NCBI GenBank assembly: GCA_040261275.1
Contig: JBDQOI010000001.1
Location: 1-64,000, forward strand
Length of the DNA stretch: 64,000 nucleotides
Direction of reading: 5' to 3'
DNA from: UBA8752 sp040261275
GTDB lineage: Bacteria; Bacteroidota; Bacteroidia; Flavobacteriales_D; Sanyastnellaceae
Shown here: one piece after another, positions 33,585 to 42,296 of the stretch
How the letters are laid out: the number at the start of each line of letters is the position of its first letter
How positions within the stretch are numbered: the first letter of the stretch is position 1
Notes under the pieces: generated by a model
Seen by the model: only the letters and a program-made list of their open reading frames with translations
What the model was told of the DNA's origin: nothing
Database searches by the model: none
Translations under genes and position numbers: made by a program

Positions 33585-34940
33585 ATGGTATGGCGCACGC
33601 TTTCCCTCCTTTCTCTGACCTCCCTATTTCTCCTTGGGGGATGTCGCGAAAGATGCGTCGAGCCACCCGAACCACCTGTTGTGCCCCAGGTCAGCCTCGA
33701 AGAAATGATCCTGTACGAAGTCTTTGTCCGCGATTTTTCTGAAGCGGGCACGTTCAAGGCCTTGGAAGCCCGCCTGGATGAGTTGATCGACTTGGGGGTC
33801 AATGCCCTCTGGCTGATGCCCATCCACCCCAACGGTGAGGTCAATGCGCTCGGCACCTATGGCTCCCCTTATGCGGTGAAGGACTACACCGACGTCCACC
33901 CCGATTTCGGGTCGATGGCAGACTTCCTCGATCTGGTCATTTCCTGTCACGTTCGGGGCATGCACATCCTGATCGACTGGGTGCCCAACCATACCGCGTG
34001 GGACCACCCCTGGATTGCTGCGCACCCCGATTGGTACACCCAAGATGCCCAGGGCAACATCGTCCATCCTCCCGGCACGAATTGGATGGACGTGGCCGAC
34101 CTGGACTACGGTTCGGGCGCGATGCGGCAGGCCATGCTCGATGCGATGCGCTTTTGGATCGAGGATGTGGGCATAGATGGTTTCCGCTGTGATTACGCAG
34201 AAGGCGTGCCCCAGGACTTCTGGGAACAGGCCGTGGCCGAGATGCAGTCCATCAACCCCGAAGTGGTGATGCTCGCCGAAGGAGCCGCTCCCTGGTTGCA
34301 CGACGCCGGAATGAACATGAGCTACAGCTGGGATGGCTACGGTGCCCTCCGCAGCGTTTTCGTGGACGGCGCTGCCGCCCATACGCTGCAGACCAGCTAC
34401 GAAGGCGAAGCCGCTTGGCTCGGGCCGCTCGACCGCCGCCTCCGCTTCTCGACCAACCACGACGAGACCAGTTGGGACGCCCCGCCGCCCACGCTATACG
34501 GAGGGCAGGACGCCGCCCGCGCGGCGCAGGCCATCGCGACCTTCCTGCCGGGGACGCCCTTGGTGTACAACGGCCAGGAGGTGGGCAGTACACAGGTGCT
34601 CAACCTGTTCGAACGCATCCCCATCGATTGGTCCACCCACCCGGAGATGCGGCCCTGGCTGAGCGCCCTGCTGTGGCAGCGCGCAAACCATCCCGCCCTG
34701 GTGCACGGCGACATCGAATTCCACGTGCAGGCCAACGTATTCCGGGCGGAGCGCACCCTCACCGACAACGACGGTACGGTGCGGCGCGCCCTGCTGGTGG
34801 CCCATGTGCGCGATGGGAACCGTACCACTGACCTCAGCCCTTGGCAAGACCTCGGTCTCACCGACGTCTGGGACGGCACGTCCGTGCCGGTCTCGCTCTC
34901 TCTCGCCCCCTTCGAGGTTCGCCTGTATGTCACCCCTTGA
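33585..34940 (+). CDS. GH13 alpha-amylase-family lipoprotein
   Basis: 451 residues. Signal peptide with lipobox LFLLGGC (Cys at about residue 20), so an outer- or inner-membrane lipoprotein. The GH13 barrel shows region I LIDWVPNHTAWDHP, region II GIDGFRCDYAEG (nucleophile Asp), region III VVMLAEGAAP (acid/base Glu) and region IV FSTNHDETSW (transition-state Asp). A C-terminal beta domain (VPVSLSLAPFEVRLYV) closes it. All catalytic residues are present, so it should hydrolyse alpha-glucans; exact bond preference is not clear. It overlaps the next gene by 14 bases. There is no SusCD pair nearby. Confidence 0.93.
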   Translation: MVWRTLSLLSLTSLFLLGGCRERCVEPPEPPVVPQVSLEEMILYEVFVRDFSEAGTFKALEARLDELIDLGVNALWLMPIHPNGEVNALGTYGSPYAVKDYTDVHPDFGSMADFLDLVISCHVRGMHILIDWVPNHTAWDHPWIAAHPDWYTQDAQGNIVHPPGTNWMDVADLDYGSGAMRQAMLDAMRFWIEDVGIDGFRCDYAEGVPQDFWEQAVAEMQSINPEVVMLAEGAAPWLHDAGMNMSYSWDGYGALRSVFVDGAAAHTLQTSYEGEAAWLGPLDRRLRFSTNHDETSWDAPPPTLYGGQDAARAAQAIATFLPGTPLVYNGQEVGSTQVLNLFERIPIDWSTHPEMRPWLSALLWQRANHPALVHGDIEFHVQANVFRAERTLTDNDGTVRRALLVAHVRDGNRTTDLSPWQDLGLTDVWDGTSVPVSLSLAPFEVRLYVTP

Positions 34941-35856
34941 TTCGCCCGTGGTTCGGTTTCTGAAGGTCTTCCTGCCGCTGCTGTGCGGTGCAGGAGCCCT
35001 GAGTGCCCAAGGCACCTTGGACACATCGGCTGTCCCGGCGGGCTTCCGTCCCTATGTCCACCTGTTGGGGTCGGCAGAGGTCGTGGCCCCATCCAGCGGT
35101 CCGAATTGGCGGGCCATGGACATCAAGGACTACGACGAGGCCAAGAAGAAGTATCAGGAACTGGAAGAGATGGTGCTGGCCGTCTGGCCACAGGTTCAAA
35201 TCATCACGGTGATGCTCGACACCCTGCGCCCGACTTTTTTGACCGGGATTGACGCCGTGCCGGAAGACACAATCAAGGCCCATCGCGAAGGGCTGCAGGA
35301 AGACCGCGCTGAATCCAAGGCACAACGCAAAGAAGAGCGCCAGGAAAAAAAGGCCGTGAAAAAGGCGGCAAAAGAGGAGGAATCCGATGATTCAAAGTCG
35401 GCGGCGAAGTCGGAAGAACAGGAGCCCGATGGTGATGTCGAAATCAGCATTGGCGGCGAATCCGACGGCCTTGACACGCTCTTCATGCCGGACATAGACT
35501 GCTGGCTCGCCATGCAGGAACAAGACGGCTATATCCGAACCGACAGCCTCAATGCAGACGGTGAGCGAATGATGGTGCAGGACACCGCCTTCGAAGATGA
35601 AATGGGAATGAAGGAGGCCTTTCTCCTCGTGCATTTGCTGGACCGCCAGAACCCGGGCATGCTGGGTTTTGCCGACGACTATGCCAAGGCCATCAAGCTG
35701 CCCTACTGGCGTACCATCAAGATGTTCAGCCGGTTGACGGGCTACCGCATCAACCGCTCCTACGACCCCGAAGGCGCCGATGGCCGTATCGAGCACATCA
35801 TCCGCAAACACGGTCTTGACCTCCTCGACCCGCCCTGCGCGCCGCAGCTGAAATAG
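34927..35856 (+). CDS. DUF4294 protein with charged insertion
   Basis: 309 residues from ATG 34927, overlapping the GH13 stop by 14 bases, so probably cotranslated. Signal peptide (FLKVFLPLLCGAGALSAQ). Both halves of DUF4294 are visible: KKKYQELEEMVLAVWPQVQ and, at the C-terminus, MKEAFLLVHLLDRQNPGMLGF with FSRLTGYRINRSYDPEG. Between them lies an unusual highly charged insertion (about residues 118-190; runs of Glu, Lys, Arg, Gln and Ser) that separates the domain halves. DUF4294 has no known function and is restricted to Bacteroidota. Confidence 0.8.
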   Translation: MSPLDSPVVRFLKVFLPLLCGAGALSAQGTLDTSAVPAGFRPYVHLLGSAEVVAPSSGPNWRAMDIKDYDEAKKKYQELEEMVLAVWPQVQIITVMLDTLRPTFLTGIDAVPEDTIKAHREGLQEDRAESKAQRKEERQEKKAVKKAAKEEESDDSKSAAKSEEQEPDGDVEISIGGESDGLDTLFMPDIDCWLAMQEQDGYIRTDSLNADGERMMVQDTAFEDEMGMKEAFLLVHLLDRQNPGMLGFADDYAKAIKLPYWRTIKMFSRLTGYRINRSYDPEGADGRIEHIIRKHGLDLLDPPCAPQLK

Positions 35857-35865
35857 CCCCCTGGA

Positions 35866-36990
35866 TCAGCGCATGGGTCGCCCCGCCTCGACGTCCTCGA
35901 TGAAGCTGGCCACGCCGCCCATGAAGGCTTCTTGGTCGTCCCACATGCACAGGTGGGACCCGTTGTAGCAGTGCAGCGAGCGACCGTTGGCCACGAGGTT
36001 GGCCTGCTGCGTCATCTTGTCGGGGTCCATGGTGTCGTGCTCGGCGCCCACCATGAGGGTCGGCACGGTAATGTCGCCCAACTGATCGGTGATGTCCCAA
36101 TCGATGAGGCGGCCGCCCACGCGGAATTCGCTCGGGCCCTGCATGAGGTCATACAGCTTGTAGTTGAGCCGCTCGAATGAGCCGGTGATGGCTTCGGGCC
36201 ACTCTTCCAATCGACAAATGTGCTTGGCGTAGAAATGCTCATCGACCAGCTGGAGGAACGTCTCGTTTTGAATGTCGCCTGCGGCCTCAAAGGCCTCGAG
36301 GCTGTCGAGAATCGCGGGGTCCATTTGCGGGCGCAAGACCTCTTCGTTGTACGCCGCGTACTCCGGTATGCTCGTCACCATATTGCTCACAATCAACCCC
36401 TTCAGGTTTTCTTGGTAACGCAAGGCATACTCCATGCCCAGGATGCCACCCCAGCTGTTTCCAAGGATGTAGAAGTTGTCTTTGTTCAGGCCGAGGGCCA
36501 CGCGCACCTCCTCCACTTCTTCGCACCAGCGGTCGATGGTCCACAGGTCTTCCGAGGGCTGGTCGCTGTAGAAGCTGCCGAGTTGATCGTAGTAGATGAC
36601 CTCGTATCCCCGCGATTCGGGCAGGACGTCGCCGAGAACCGTCATGTACTCGTGGGTGCAAGCCGGCCCGCCATGCAGGGTCAAGATTTTGACGTCTGCA
36701 CTCTCTCCTACCGTTTGGGTAAAGACCCGGTAGCCATTGGACAGCTCCACCATCTTCACTCCAGGCTCGGCATGCTTGGCCGCCCGGCGCGCGCTGTCGG
36801 CCGCCGTGAATTCCATCGCACAATTGCCCGAGGCATGGTAGTCGTCTTCGGCCACATTTTCGGTGCTGTGGTTGTGTCCTTCATGAGCATCGCCGCCAGC
36901 ACCGTCCTTAGAACAGCATTCATCATTTCCGCATGAGGCCAGGACCACGAGCGGAAAAACCACAAGGGCAAAGGGTTCGTGAAATCGCAT
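35866..36990 (-). CDS. Proline iminopeptidase-like S33 lipoprotein
   Basis: 374 residues. Signal peptide ends in lipobox VVLASC. Residues about 20-60 are rich in His and Cys (CGNDECC, HEGHNHS, DDYHASGNC), an unusual, possibly metal-binding linker. The alpha/beta hydrolase domain has LHGGPACTH (oxyanion HGGP of proline iminopeptidases), YYDQLGSFYSDQP, nucleophile elbow GNSWGG, and C-terminal Asp in VGAEHDTM and His in NGSHLCMWD. S33 iminopeptidases release N-terminal Pro from peptides. Own TAACTTCC box 4 bases before ATG, inside the space after acs. Confidence 0.9.
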   Translation of the reverse strand: MRFHEPFALVVFPLVVLASCGNDECCSKDGAGGDAHEGHNHSTENVAEDDYHASGNCAMEFTAADSARRAAKHAEPGVKMVELSNGYRVFTQTVGESADVKILTLHGGPACTHEYMTVLGDVLPESRGYEVIYYDQLGSFYSDQPSEDLWTIDRWCEEVEEVRVALGLNKDNFYILGNSWGGILGMEYALRYQENLKGLIVSNMVTSIPEYAAYNEEVLRPQMDPAILDSLEAFEAAGDIQNETFLQLVDEHFYAKHICRLEEWPEAITGSFERLNYKLYDLMQGPSEFRVGGRLIDWDITDQLGDITVPTLMVGAEHDTMDPDKMTQQANLVANGRSLHCYNGSHLCMWDDQEAFMGGVASFIEDVEAGRPMR

Positions 36991-36994
36991 GGCC

Positions 36995-37002
36995 GGAAGT
37001 TA
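36995..37002 (-). promoter_or_regulatory. -7-like box TAACTTCC, 4 bases before ATG 36990
   Basis: Fits between the acs stop (37005) and ATG 36990; the peptidase gene can thus be transcribed independently of acs. Confidence 0.45.
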
Positions 37003-37004
37003 GT

Positions 37005-38927
37005 TCAGCCGAGGAATTCGGCGGCGCCGGCGATGACGCCATCGACGACCGTGGGGTCGAGGAGTGTGGAGGTGTCGCCGAGCTGGTCGTGCTCGCCGCT
37101 GGCCACCTTGCGGAGGATGCGGCGCATGATCTTTCCCGAGCGCGTCTTGGGCAGGCCGGGCGTGAATTGGATGCGGTCCGGGCGGGCGATGTTGCCGATC
37201 TCGGTGTTGACCTGGATGCCAATCTCCTTGCGCAATGCGGCGACCCCTTCCGGGGTGTCGGGCAGGGTGCCGTCCTTGAGGATCACGTAGGCGTGGACCG
37301 CCTGGCCCTTGATGGCGTGTGGGTAGCCGATGACGGCGCACTCGGCCACGGCGGGGTGCGAATCGATGGCGTCCTCGATCTCGGCAGTGCCGAAACGGTG
37401 GCCGCTCACGTTGACCACGTCGTCGACGCGGCCGATGATGCGGAACATGCCGTCGGCGTCGCGCCGGGCCCCATCACCGGTGAAGTACTTGCCTTTGAAG
37501 GCACTGAAGTAGACGTTGCGGCACCGCTCGTGGTCGCCGTAGGTGGTGCGGATCATGGACGGCCAAGGGCGGTCGATGCAGAGGTAGCCTTCGGCCTCCC
37601 CTTCCAAGGTGTTGCCGTCGCCGTCCACGAGGACGGCCGATATGCCGGGCAACGGATATCCGGCGTGGGCGGGCTTCATGGGGCTGTGAGCGCCGAGCCC
37701 GCTGATGAGGATGCCGCCGGTCTCGGTTTGCCACCACGTATCGACGAGCGCACAGCGTCCGCCGCCGATGACGTCGTGGTACCATTGCCACGCCTCCTCG
37801 TTGATGGGCTCCCCCACTGAGCCGATCACCTTGAGCGCCGACAGGTCATGGCCCTCGGCAAAACGGGGCGCACATGCCATCAGGGCGCGGATGGCCGTCG
37901 GAGCGGTGTAGAACTGGTTGACCTTGAGCTTTTCGCAGACCTCCCAGAAGCGGGCAGGCGAAGGATACGTGGGCACGCCCTCAAACATGACCGTGGTGGC
38001 CCCGTTGAGCAGCGGGCCGTAGACGATGTAGCTGTGTCCGGTGATCCAGCCGATGTCGGCGGTGCACCAATAAATGTCACCTGGCTTGTACTGAAAGACA
38101 TTGGCGAAGCTGTAACCCGCGTAGACCATGTAGCCCCCGCAGGTGTGGACCACGCCTTTGGGCTTGCCCGTGCTGCCCGAGGTGTAGAGGATGAACAGGA
38201 GATCCTCTGATGCCATGGGCTCCGGTGGACAGTCAGACTCGACGTGCTGCAGGGCTTCATGCAACCATACATCGCGTCCTGCTTTCCAATCGACCGACTC
38301 GCCGGTGTGCCGCACGACGAGGTTGGTGGTGACCGTGGGGCATTCGGCAAGGGCTTCGTCCACGACCGACTTCAGGCAGAGCCCCTTGGCACCGCGCTTC
38401 ATACCGTCGCTGGTGATGACGCACCCTGCTCCGGCGTCCTGAATGCGGTCGGCGAGGCTGCGGGCAGAGAAGCCCGCGAAGACCACACTGTGGACCGCCC
38501 CGATGCGGGCACAAGCGAGCACGGCCACCGCCAGCTCCGGCACCATGGGCAGGTAAAGCGCGACCCGGTCGCCCTTTTTTACGCCCCGCGCTCTGAGCAC
38601 ATTGGCGAAGCGGCAGACGCGGTCCAGCAACTCATCGTATGAGATCGAAACGGTGGGATCGGATGCGTCGTTGGGCTCCCAGAGGATGGCGGTGCGGTCG
38701 CCTTGCCCCGAGGCTACGTGGCGGTCGATGCAGTTGGTGGTGATGTTGAGTTCTGCGCCGTGGAACCAACGGACCCGTGGCGTTTCGAACTCCCAATCGC
38801 ACACGGTGTGCCACGGTTTCACCCACTCGTAGTGGCCGGCGATGTCGGACCAAAAGGTGTCGGGGTCAGCTTCGGCAGCGCTGCGCGCAGCGGCGACCGA
38901 TTCGGGCGATTCGAGCAGAAAAGACAT
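37005..38927 (-). CDS. acs: Acetyl-CoA synthetase
   Basis: 640 residues, the usual length. AMP-forming signatures: YTSGSTGKPKGVVHTCGGYM (P-loop-like A3), WWQTETGG (A5), YFTGDGARRDADG (A7), GRVDDVVNVSGHRFGTAEIE (A8) and C-terminal PKTRSGKIMRRIL, where the Lys after SG is the acetylation-regulated catalytic Lys. Makes acetyl-CoA from acetate, ATP and CoA in the cytosol. A TAAATTCA box is exactly 4 bases upstream of the ATG and a possible -33 (ATTG at 38960-38963, spacer 20) is present. Confidence 0.97.
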   Translation of the reverse strand: MSFLLESPESVAAARSAAEADPDTFWSDIAGHYEWVKPWHTVCDWEFETPRVRWFHGAELNITTNCIDRHVASGQGDRTAILWEPNDASDPTVSISYDELLDRVCRFANVLRARGVKKGDRVALYLPMVPELAVAVLACARIGAVHSVVFAGFSARSLADRIQDAGAGCVITSDGMKRGAKGLCLKSVVDEALAECPTVTTNLVVRHTGESVDWKAGRDVWLHEALQHVESDCPPEPMASEDLLFILYTSGSTGKPKGVVHTCGGYMVYAGYSFANVFQYKPGDIYWCTADIGWITGHSYIVYGPLLNGATTVMFEGVPTYPSPARFWEVCEKLKVNQFYTAPTAIRALMACAPRFAEGHDLSALKVIGSVGEPINEEAWQWYHDVIGGGRCALVDTWWQTETGGILISGLGAHSPMKPAHAGYPLPGISAVLVDGDGNTLEGEAEGYLCIDRPWPSMIRTTYGDHERCRNVYFSAFKGKYFTGDGARRDADGMFRIIGRVDDVVNVSGHRFGTAEIEDAIDSHPAVAECAVIGYPHAIKGQAVHAYVILKDGTLPDTPEGVAALRKEIGIQVNTEIGNIARPDRIQFTPGLPKTRSGKIMRRILRKVASGEHDQLGDTSTLLDPTVVDGVIAGAAEFLG

Positions 38928-38931
38928 GGCC

Positions 38932-38939
38932 TGAATTTA
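38932..38939 (-). promoter_or_regulatory. -7-like box TAAATTCA, 4 bases before ATG 38927 of acs
   Basis: TAnnTT core at the recurrent spacing; ATTG at 38960-38963 could be the -33 element at a spacer of 20. Confidence 0.5.
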
Positions 38940-38976
38940 AGTGCCCCATCGAGCGTCCACAATGCCCTGAAACAGC

Positions 38977-39012
38977 GAAGGCCCCCACCGCGACATTGCG
39001 ATGGAGGCCTTC
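38977..39012 (-). terminator. Terminator of the tRNA-Arg gene
   Basis: Long hairpin: GAAGGCCTCC (39003-39012) pairs with GGGGGCCTTC (38977-38986) with one G-T, and the inner part ATCGC/GCGGT extends the stem. It lies directly downstream of the tRNA. It could also separate it from the acs promoter. Confidence 0.6.
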
Positions 39013-39021
39013 TGTAAGCTG

Positions 39022-39098
39022 TGGCGACCCTGGAAGGATTCGAACCCTCAACCTCCTCATCCGTAGTGAGGTGCTCTATCCAGTTGAGCTACAGAGTC
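39022..39098 (-). tRNA. tRNA-Arg (anticodon ACG)
   Basis: Full cloverleaf on the minus strand: acceptor GACTCTG/CAGGGTC, D-arm with AGCTCAACTGGATAGAGC, anticodon stem CCTCA/TGAGG around loop CTACGGA giving anticodon ACG (normally edited to ICG by TadA), T-arm with GGGTTCGAATCC, discriminator G and encoded CCA. 77 bases. Confidence 0.96.
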
Positions 39099-39123
39099 GT
39101 CTTGGAGTCCCCGAAAGGGAGCG

Positions 39124-39154
39124 CAAATGTAGCCCAAATTTCGACCTACCCAAC
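39124..39154 (-). promoter_or_regulatory. Promoter of tRNA-Arg: GTTG-N19-TACATTTG
   Basis: Exact -7 box TACATTTG (39124-39131) with GTTG (39151-39154) 19 bases upstream; transcription would start about 20 bases before the mature 5' end at 39098. Confidence 0.55.
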
Positions 39155-39183
39155 CCCAGGACAGCCCCTGATTCATCCTGCCG

Positions 39184-39191
39184 TATTTTCG
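39184..39191 (+). promoter_or_regulatory. -7-like box TATTTTCG, 9 bases before ATG 39201
   Basis: TAnnTT core upstream of the TPR hybrid kinase; leader of about 5 bases predicted. Confidence 0.4.
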
Positions 39192-39200
39192 TGAAATCCG

Positions 39201-42200
39201 ATGAAGATGAGTGGCCGCCTTTGCGTAACCGTGATACTTATGGCACTGGCTTTCAGAGCCTCTGCCGAGGGAGTGAATTTTTCCAAACTGCGGGAAGTGA
39301 TTCACTCGGAAACGGCTCCCCTTTCCGACCGTCTGGAAGCTCTGGATGCGTGGAGTACGGAATTGCGCTTCCAAAATGTGGAAGAGTTCCTCGAATTGGC
39401 CGATTTGCTTTTGCCCTTGGTCAAGAAGGACGCGGATTTCGCCAAGGTCATCAGTCTGAAAGCAAAGGGGTTGAATTCGAGCGGTAAGGCGGTACCCGCA
39501 ATGCAAGCGCGGGACTTGCTCGATTCCGCGCTGAACGTCAGTGACGTTCGCTCTTTTGATGATGTCTCCCTCTTTCACTTGATCTTTCAGCGGGGGCGTT
39601 CCCAGTGGCGTATCCGGCATCAAGACAAGCCTTGGTCCAAGGCACTGGCTGATTTTCAGACCGCCTTGGACATTGCCGAAGGCATCGGGAGCATACCCTT
39701 CCAAACATCAGCCCACGATGCACTTGGATACGTATATCGGGAACTGGCGGACGATAAGATGGCTGTAGACCACTACACCTTCATCATGCGCTACAGCGAG
39801 AATGAGGCAAAGCGTGCCCAGGCCCTCTTCAACATCGCATTGATGTATGATGACAGCCCCCTGACACAGGACACCGCTTTGGCTTACATGACCCAAGCTC
39901 AGGAGATCTTCTCACAGGTGGGGCAAAAGTCCAAGGCGGGTCAGGCAGCAGTGGGGATTGCCAATATTCTGTTCAGAAAGGGGGAATTCAGTGCCGCAGT
40001 CGTGCAATACGAACGCGCCCTGACGCAGGTACAGAACAAGGAAATGGTGACCTGCTACGAATACCTGGGGCAAATCGCCCACATGCAGGGCCGGTCATCA
40101 GAAGCCATCGCTTTGTTCGATAATGCACTTCGCTTGAACCGGGAGAACGGGGGCTCGCGGGAAATTTATATCTCTACCAAGCTGGGTCAGGCTTACGTCA
40201 GCATGAATGAGGCCGAACGGGGCCTCACCCTGTGCAAGTCCGCGCTCGATACGGTATCCAAGAGCAATCGACACAACGAAATCGGTCAGGCTACGAGACT
40301 GGCGGATTGTTACGACTGCATACAGAACGCCCAATTCGCACTCGGGATGTACCGAGAATGTGCTTTGACCCGAGACAAGAGGGACAGTGCCAAAGCTGAT
40401 TACAATTTGCTCATCGAAGAAAGGGATGCGGAGTTGAGCACTGAGCTATTTCAGTTCGAGGGGCTGCTGGCGGAGCAGAAAAGAATGGACATGGACAAAC
40501 AGAGGGACCGCCAGCGCACCCTACTTGTGGTCATTGTCCTGTTGCTCATCGCCTTTGCCATCTTCATTACCTCCCGCTATCGATTCACCCGCAAACAGAG
40601 TGAACTCATCAGCACCCAACGGCAACAGTTGCAGGATCGACAAAGGGAGTTGATTCGTGCCAATGCCGAATTGGAGATCGCCCTGAACCACAAGGCGGTG
40701 TTCCTGTCCAACATGTCCCACGAGATCAGAACACCTCTGAATGCCATTGTGGGAATGTCCAACCTCGCGACCAAGGAGGAGATGGCCGATGGTGCGCGCA
40801 AGTACCTCCGGAACATCGTCACCGCTTCCTCGAACCTGATCGACATCGTCAATGACATACTCGATTTCTCCAAACTCGAAGCGGGTAAGCTCGAAATTGC
40901 ACAGGAACCTTTTTCCGTTCAGGATGCCCTTGAGGTAGCGGAAAATGTCATGCGGATACCCGCCGAGCAGAAAGGGTTGGAATTCAAGGTAGAGGCTGCC
41001 CATGATCTGCCGTCCCATTTGTTGGGCGACGCGAGTCGATTGAACCAGGTGTTGATCAACCTGGTCGGCAACGCCATCAAATTCACACTGGAAGGCGGTG
41101 TGACATTGAAGGCTGAGGTCGCCCCGTTGCCTCCCCTGCCCGCTTGGTGTCCCCCACCGGCAAAGTCCTTCACGGATTGGTTCGTCGTCAGGGTCACCGA
41201 CACCGGAATTGGAATCCCAGAGGACAAATTGGAGAAGATCTTCGAGAGCTTCAACCAAGGCGACTCACTCAAGACCCGCAAATTCGGGGGTACCGGACTC
41301 GGCTTGAGCATCTCCAAGCAAATCGTGGAACTTCAAGGAGGCGTCATCTGGGTGGAGAGCGTGGACGGAGAAGGATCCACCTTCGCTTTCGCCTTGCCCG
41401 CGCAGGTTTCGGAAATCGAGAGGGAAGCGGAAACCGTGGAGGTAGAGGAAATGGAAATTGGCCCATTGCGCATCCTCATCGCCGAAGACAACCCCTTCAA
41501 CGTCATCGTCACTGAGGACACGCTGAACTCGGAACTGCAGGACTTGACCATCGGCAAAGCGGAAAATGGGCGTATCGCCTTTGAAATGGTCCGGGACGAG
41601 GACTGGGACCTGGTTCTCATGGATGTGCACATGCCCGAAATGAGTGGTCTCGAGGCCACCTCGGCCATTCGAAAATTGCCCAACGAGCGTTCCTCTACCA
41701 CCATCATCGCGATGACTGCCAGTGTATTGAGGGAGGAAACGGACAGCTACATTCGACACGGAATGAACGGATTCGTACCGAAGCCCTTCCAAGTCGATCA
41801 ACTCATCAGCGAGATCAAACGCCTGCGAAAGGAGCGGATGAAAATGCAGAAGCCGGTCCGCCAATTTCCTCCCTTGCGCATTCTCATCGCCGAAGACAAT
41901 CCCTTCAACGTCATTGTGGCCGAGGACACACTGCTCTCCGAGCTCAGCGATGTCACGATTGGCAAGGCAGAGAATGGCAAGATTGCCTTCGAGGAGGTCA
42001 GGGATGGCCATTGGGACATCGTGCTCATGGACATCGCGATGCCAGAAATGACGGGTCTGGAGGCCACGGCCGCCATCCGCAAATTGCCCGACGAGGCGAA
42101 GGCAAAAACGGTCATCGTGGCCATGACGGCCTCCGTATTAAAGGAAGAAACCGACCACTACCTCAAGAACGGAATGAACGGATTCGTCCCTAAACCCTTC

Positions 42201-42254
42201 AAGGTGGAACAGCTCCTCAACGAAATCGAAAGGGTGCTGAACGAGCAGGCTTGA
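39201..42254 (+). CDS. TPR hybrid histidine kinase with two tandem receiver domains
   Basis: 1017 residues. Signal peptide (1-22), then TPR-type helical repeats to about 400 in the periplasm, one membrane helix (about 435-453, TLLVVIVLLLIAFAIFI), a coiled coil, then HisKA with SNMSHEIRTPLNAIVGM, ATPase domain with INLVGNAIKFT, DTGIGIP and GGTGLGLSISKQI. Two receiver domains follow (about 755-870 and 892-1013), each with IAEDNPFNVIV, LVLMDVHMPEM or IVLMDIAMPEM (phospho-acceptor Asp), and FVPKPF. They are close to identical in long stretches of protein and DNA, a recent internal duplication. A phosphorelay needs an Hpt protein; the gene at 42782 is an obvious partner. Convergent with it. Confidence 0.92.
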   Translation: MKMSGRLCVTVILMALAFRASAEGVNFSKLREVIHSETAPLSDRLEALDAWSTELRFQNVEEFLELADLLLPLVKKDADFAKVISLKAKGLNSSGKAVPAMQARDLLDSALNVSDVRSFDDVSLFHLIFQRGRSQWRIRHQDKPWSKALADFQTALDIAEGIGSIPFQTSAHDALGYVYRELADDKMAVDHYTFIMRYSENEAKRAQALFNIALMYDDSPLTQDTALAYMTQAQEIFSQVGQKSKAGQAAVGIANILFRKGEFSAAVVQYERALTQVQNKEMVTCYEYLGQIAHMQGRSSEAIALFDNALRLNRENGGSREIYISTKLGQAYVSMNEAERGLTLCKSALDTVSKSNRHNEIGQATRLADCYDCIQNAQFALGMYRECALTRDKRDSAKADYNLLIEERDAELSTELFQFEGLLAEQKRMDMDKQRDRQRTLLVVIVLLLIAFAIFITSRYRFTRKQSELISTQRQQLQDRQRELIRANAELEIALNHKAVFLSNMSHEIRTPLNAIVGMSNLATKEEMADGARKYLRNIVTASSNLIDIVNDILDFSKLEAGKLEIAQEPFSVQDALEVAENVMRIPAEQKGLEFKVEAAHDLPSHLLGDASRLNQVLINLVGNAIKFTLEGGVTLKAEVAPLPPLPAWCPPPAKSFTDWFVVRVTDTGIGIPEDKLEKIFESFNQGDSLKTRKFGGTGLGLSISKQIVELQGGVIWVESVDGEGSTFAFALPAQVSEIEREAETVEVEEMEIGPLRILIAEDNPFNVIVTEDTLNSELQDLTIGKAENGRIAFEMVRDEDWDLVLMDVHMPEMSGLEATSAIRKLPNERSSTTIIAMTASVLREETDSYIRHGMNGFVPKPFQVDQLISEIKRLRKERMKMQKPVRQFPPLRILIAEDNPFNVIVAEDTLLSELSDVTIGKAENGKIAFEEVRDGHWDIVLMDIAMPEMTGLEATAAIRKLPDEAKAKTVIVAMTASVLKEETDHYLKNGMNGFVPKPFKVEQLLNEIERVLNEQA
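41466..42241 (+). repeat. Tandem duplication encoding two receiver domains
   Basis: Two copies (about 41466-41813 and 41875-42241) share long near-identical stretches, for example TTGCGCAT-CTCATCGCCGAAGACAA at both starts and GAACGGATTCGT near both ends, separated by a 20-codon linker. Differences are mostly synonymous. Confidence 0.8.
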
Positions 42255-42270
42255 TCCCTTCTCCAAGGGA
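42255..42270. terminator. Weak hairpin TCCCTT-CTCC-AAGGGA between convergent genes
   Basis: Perfect 6-base stem directly after the kinase stop; the T-rich stretch CCGTTTTGC follows only after several bases, so termination strength is doubtful. Confidence 0.35.
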
Positions 42271-42296
42271 CGTTCCGTTTTGCGAAAGAAAAAGGG

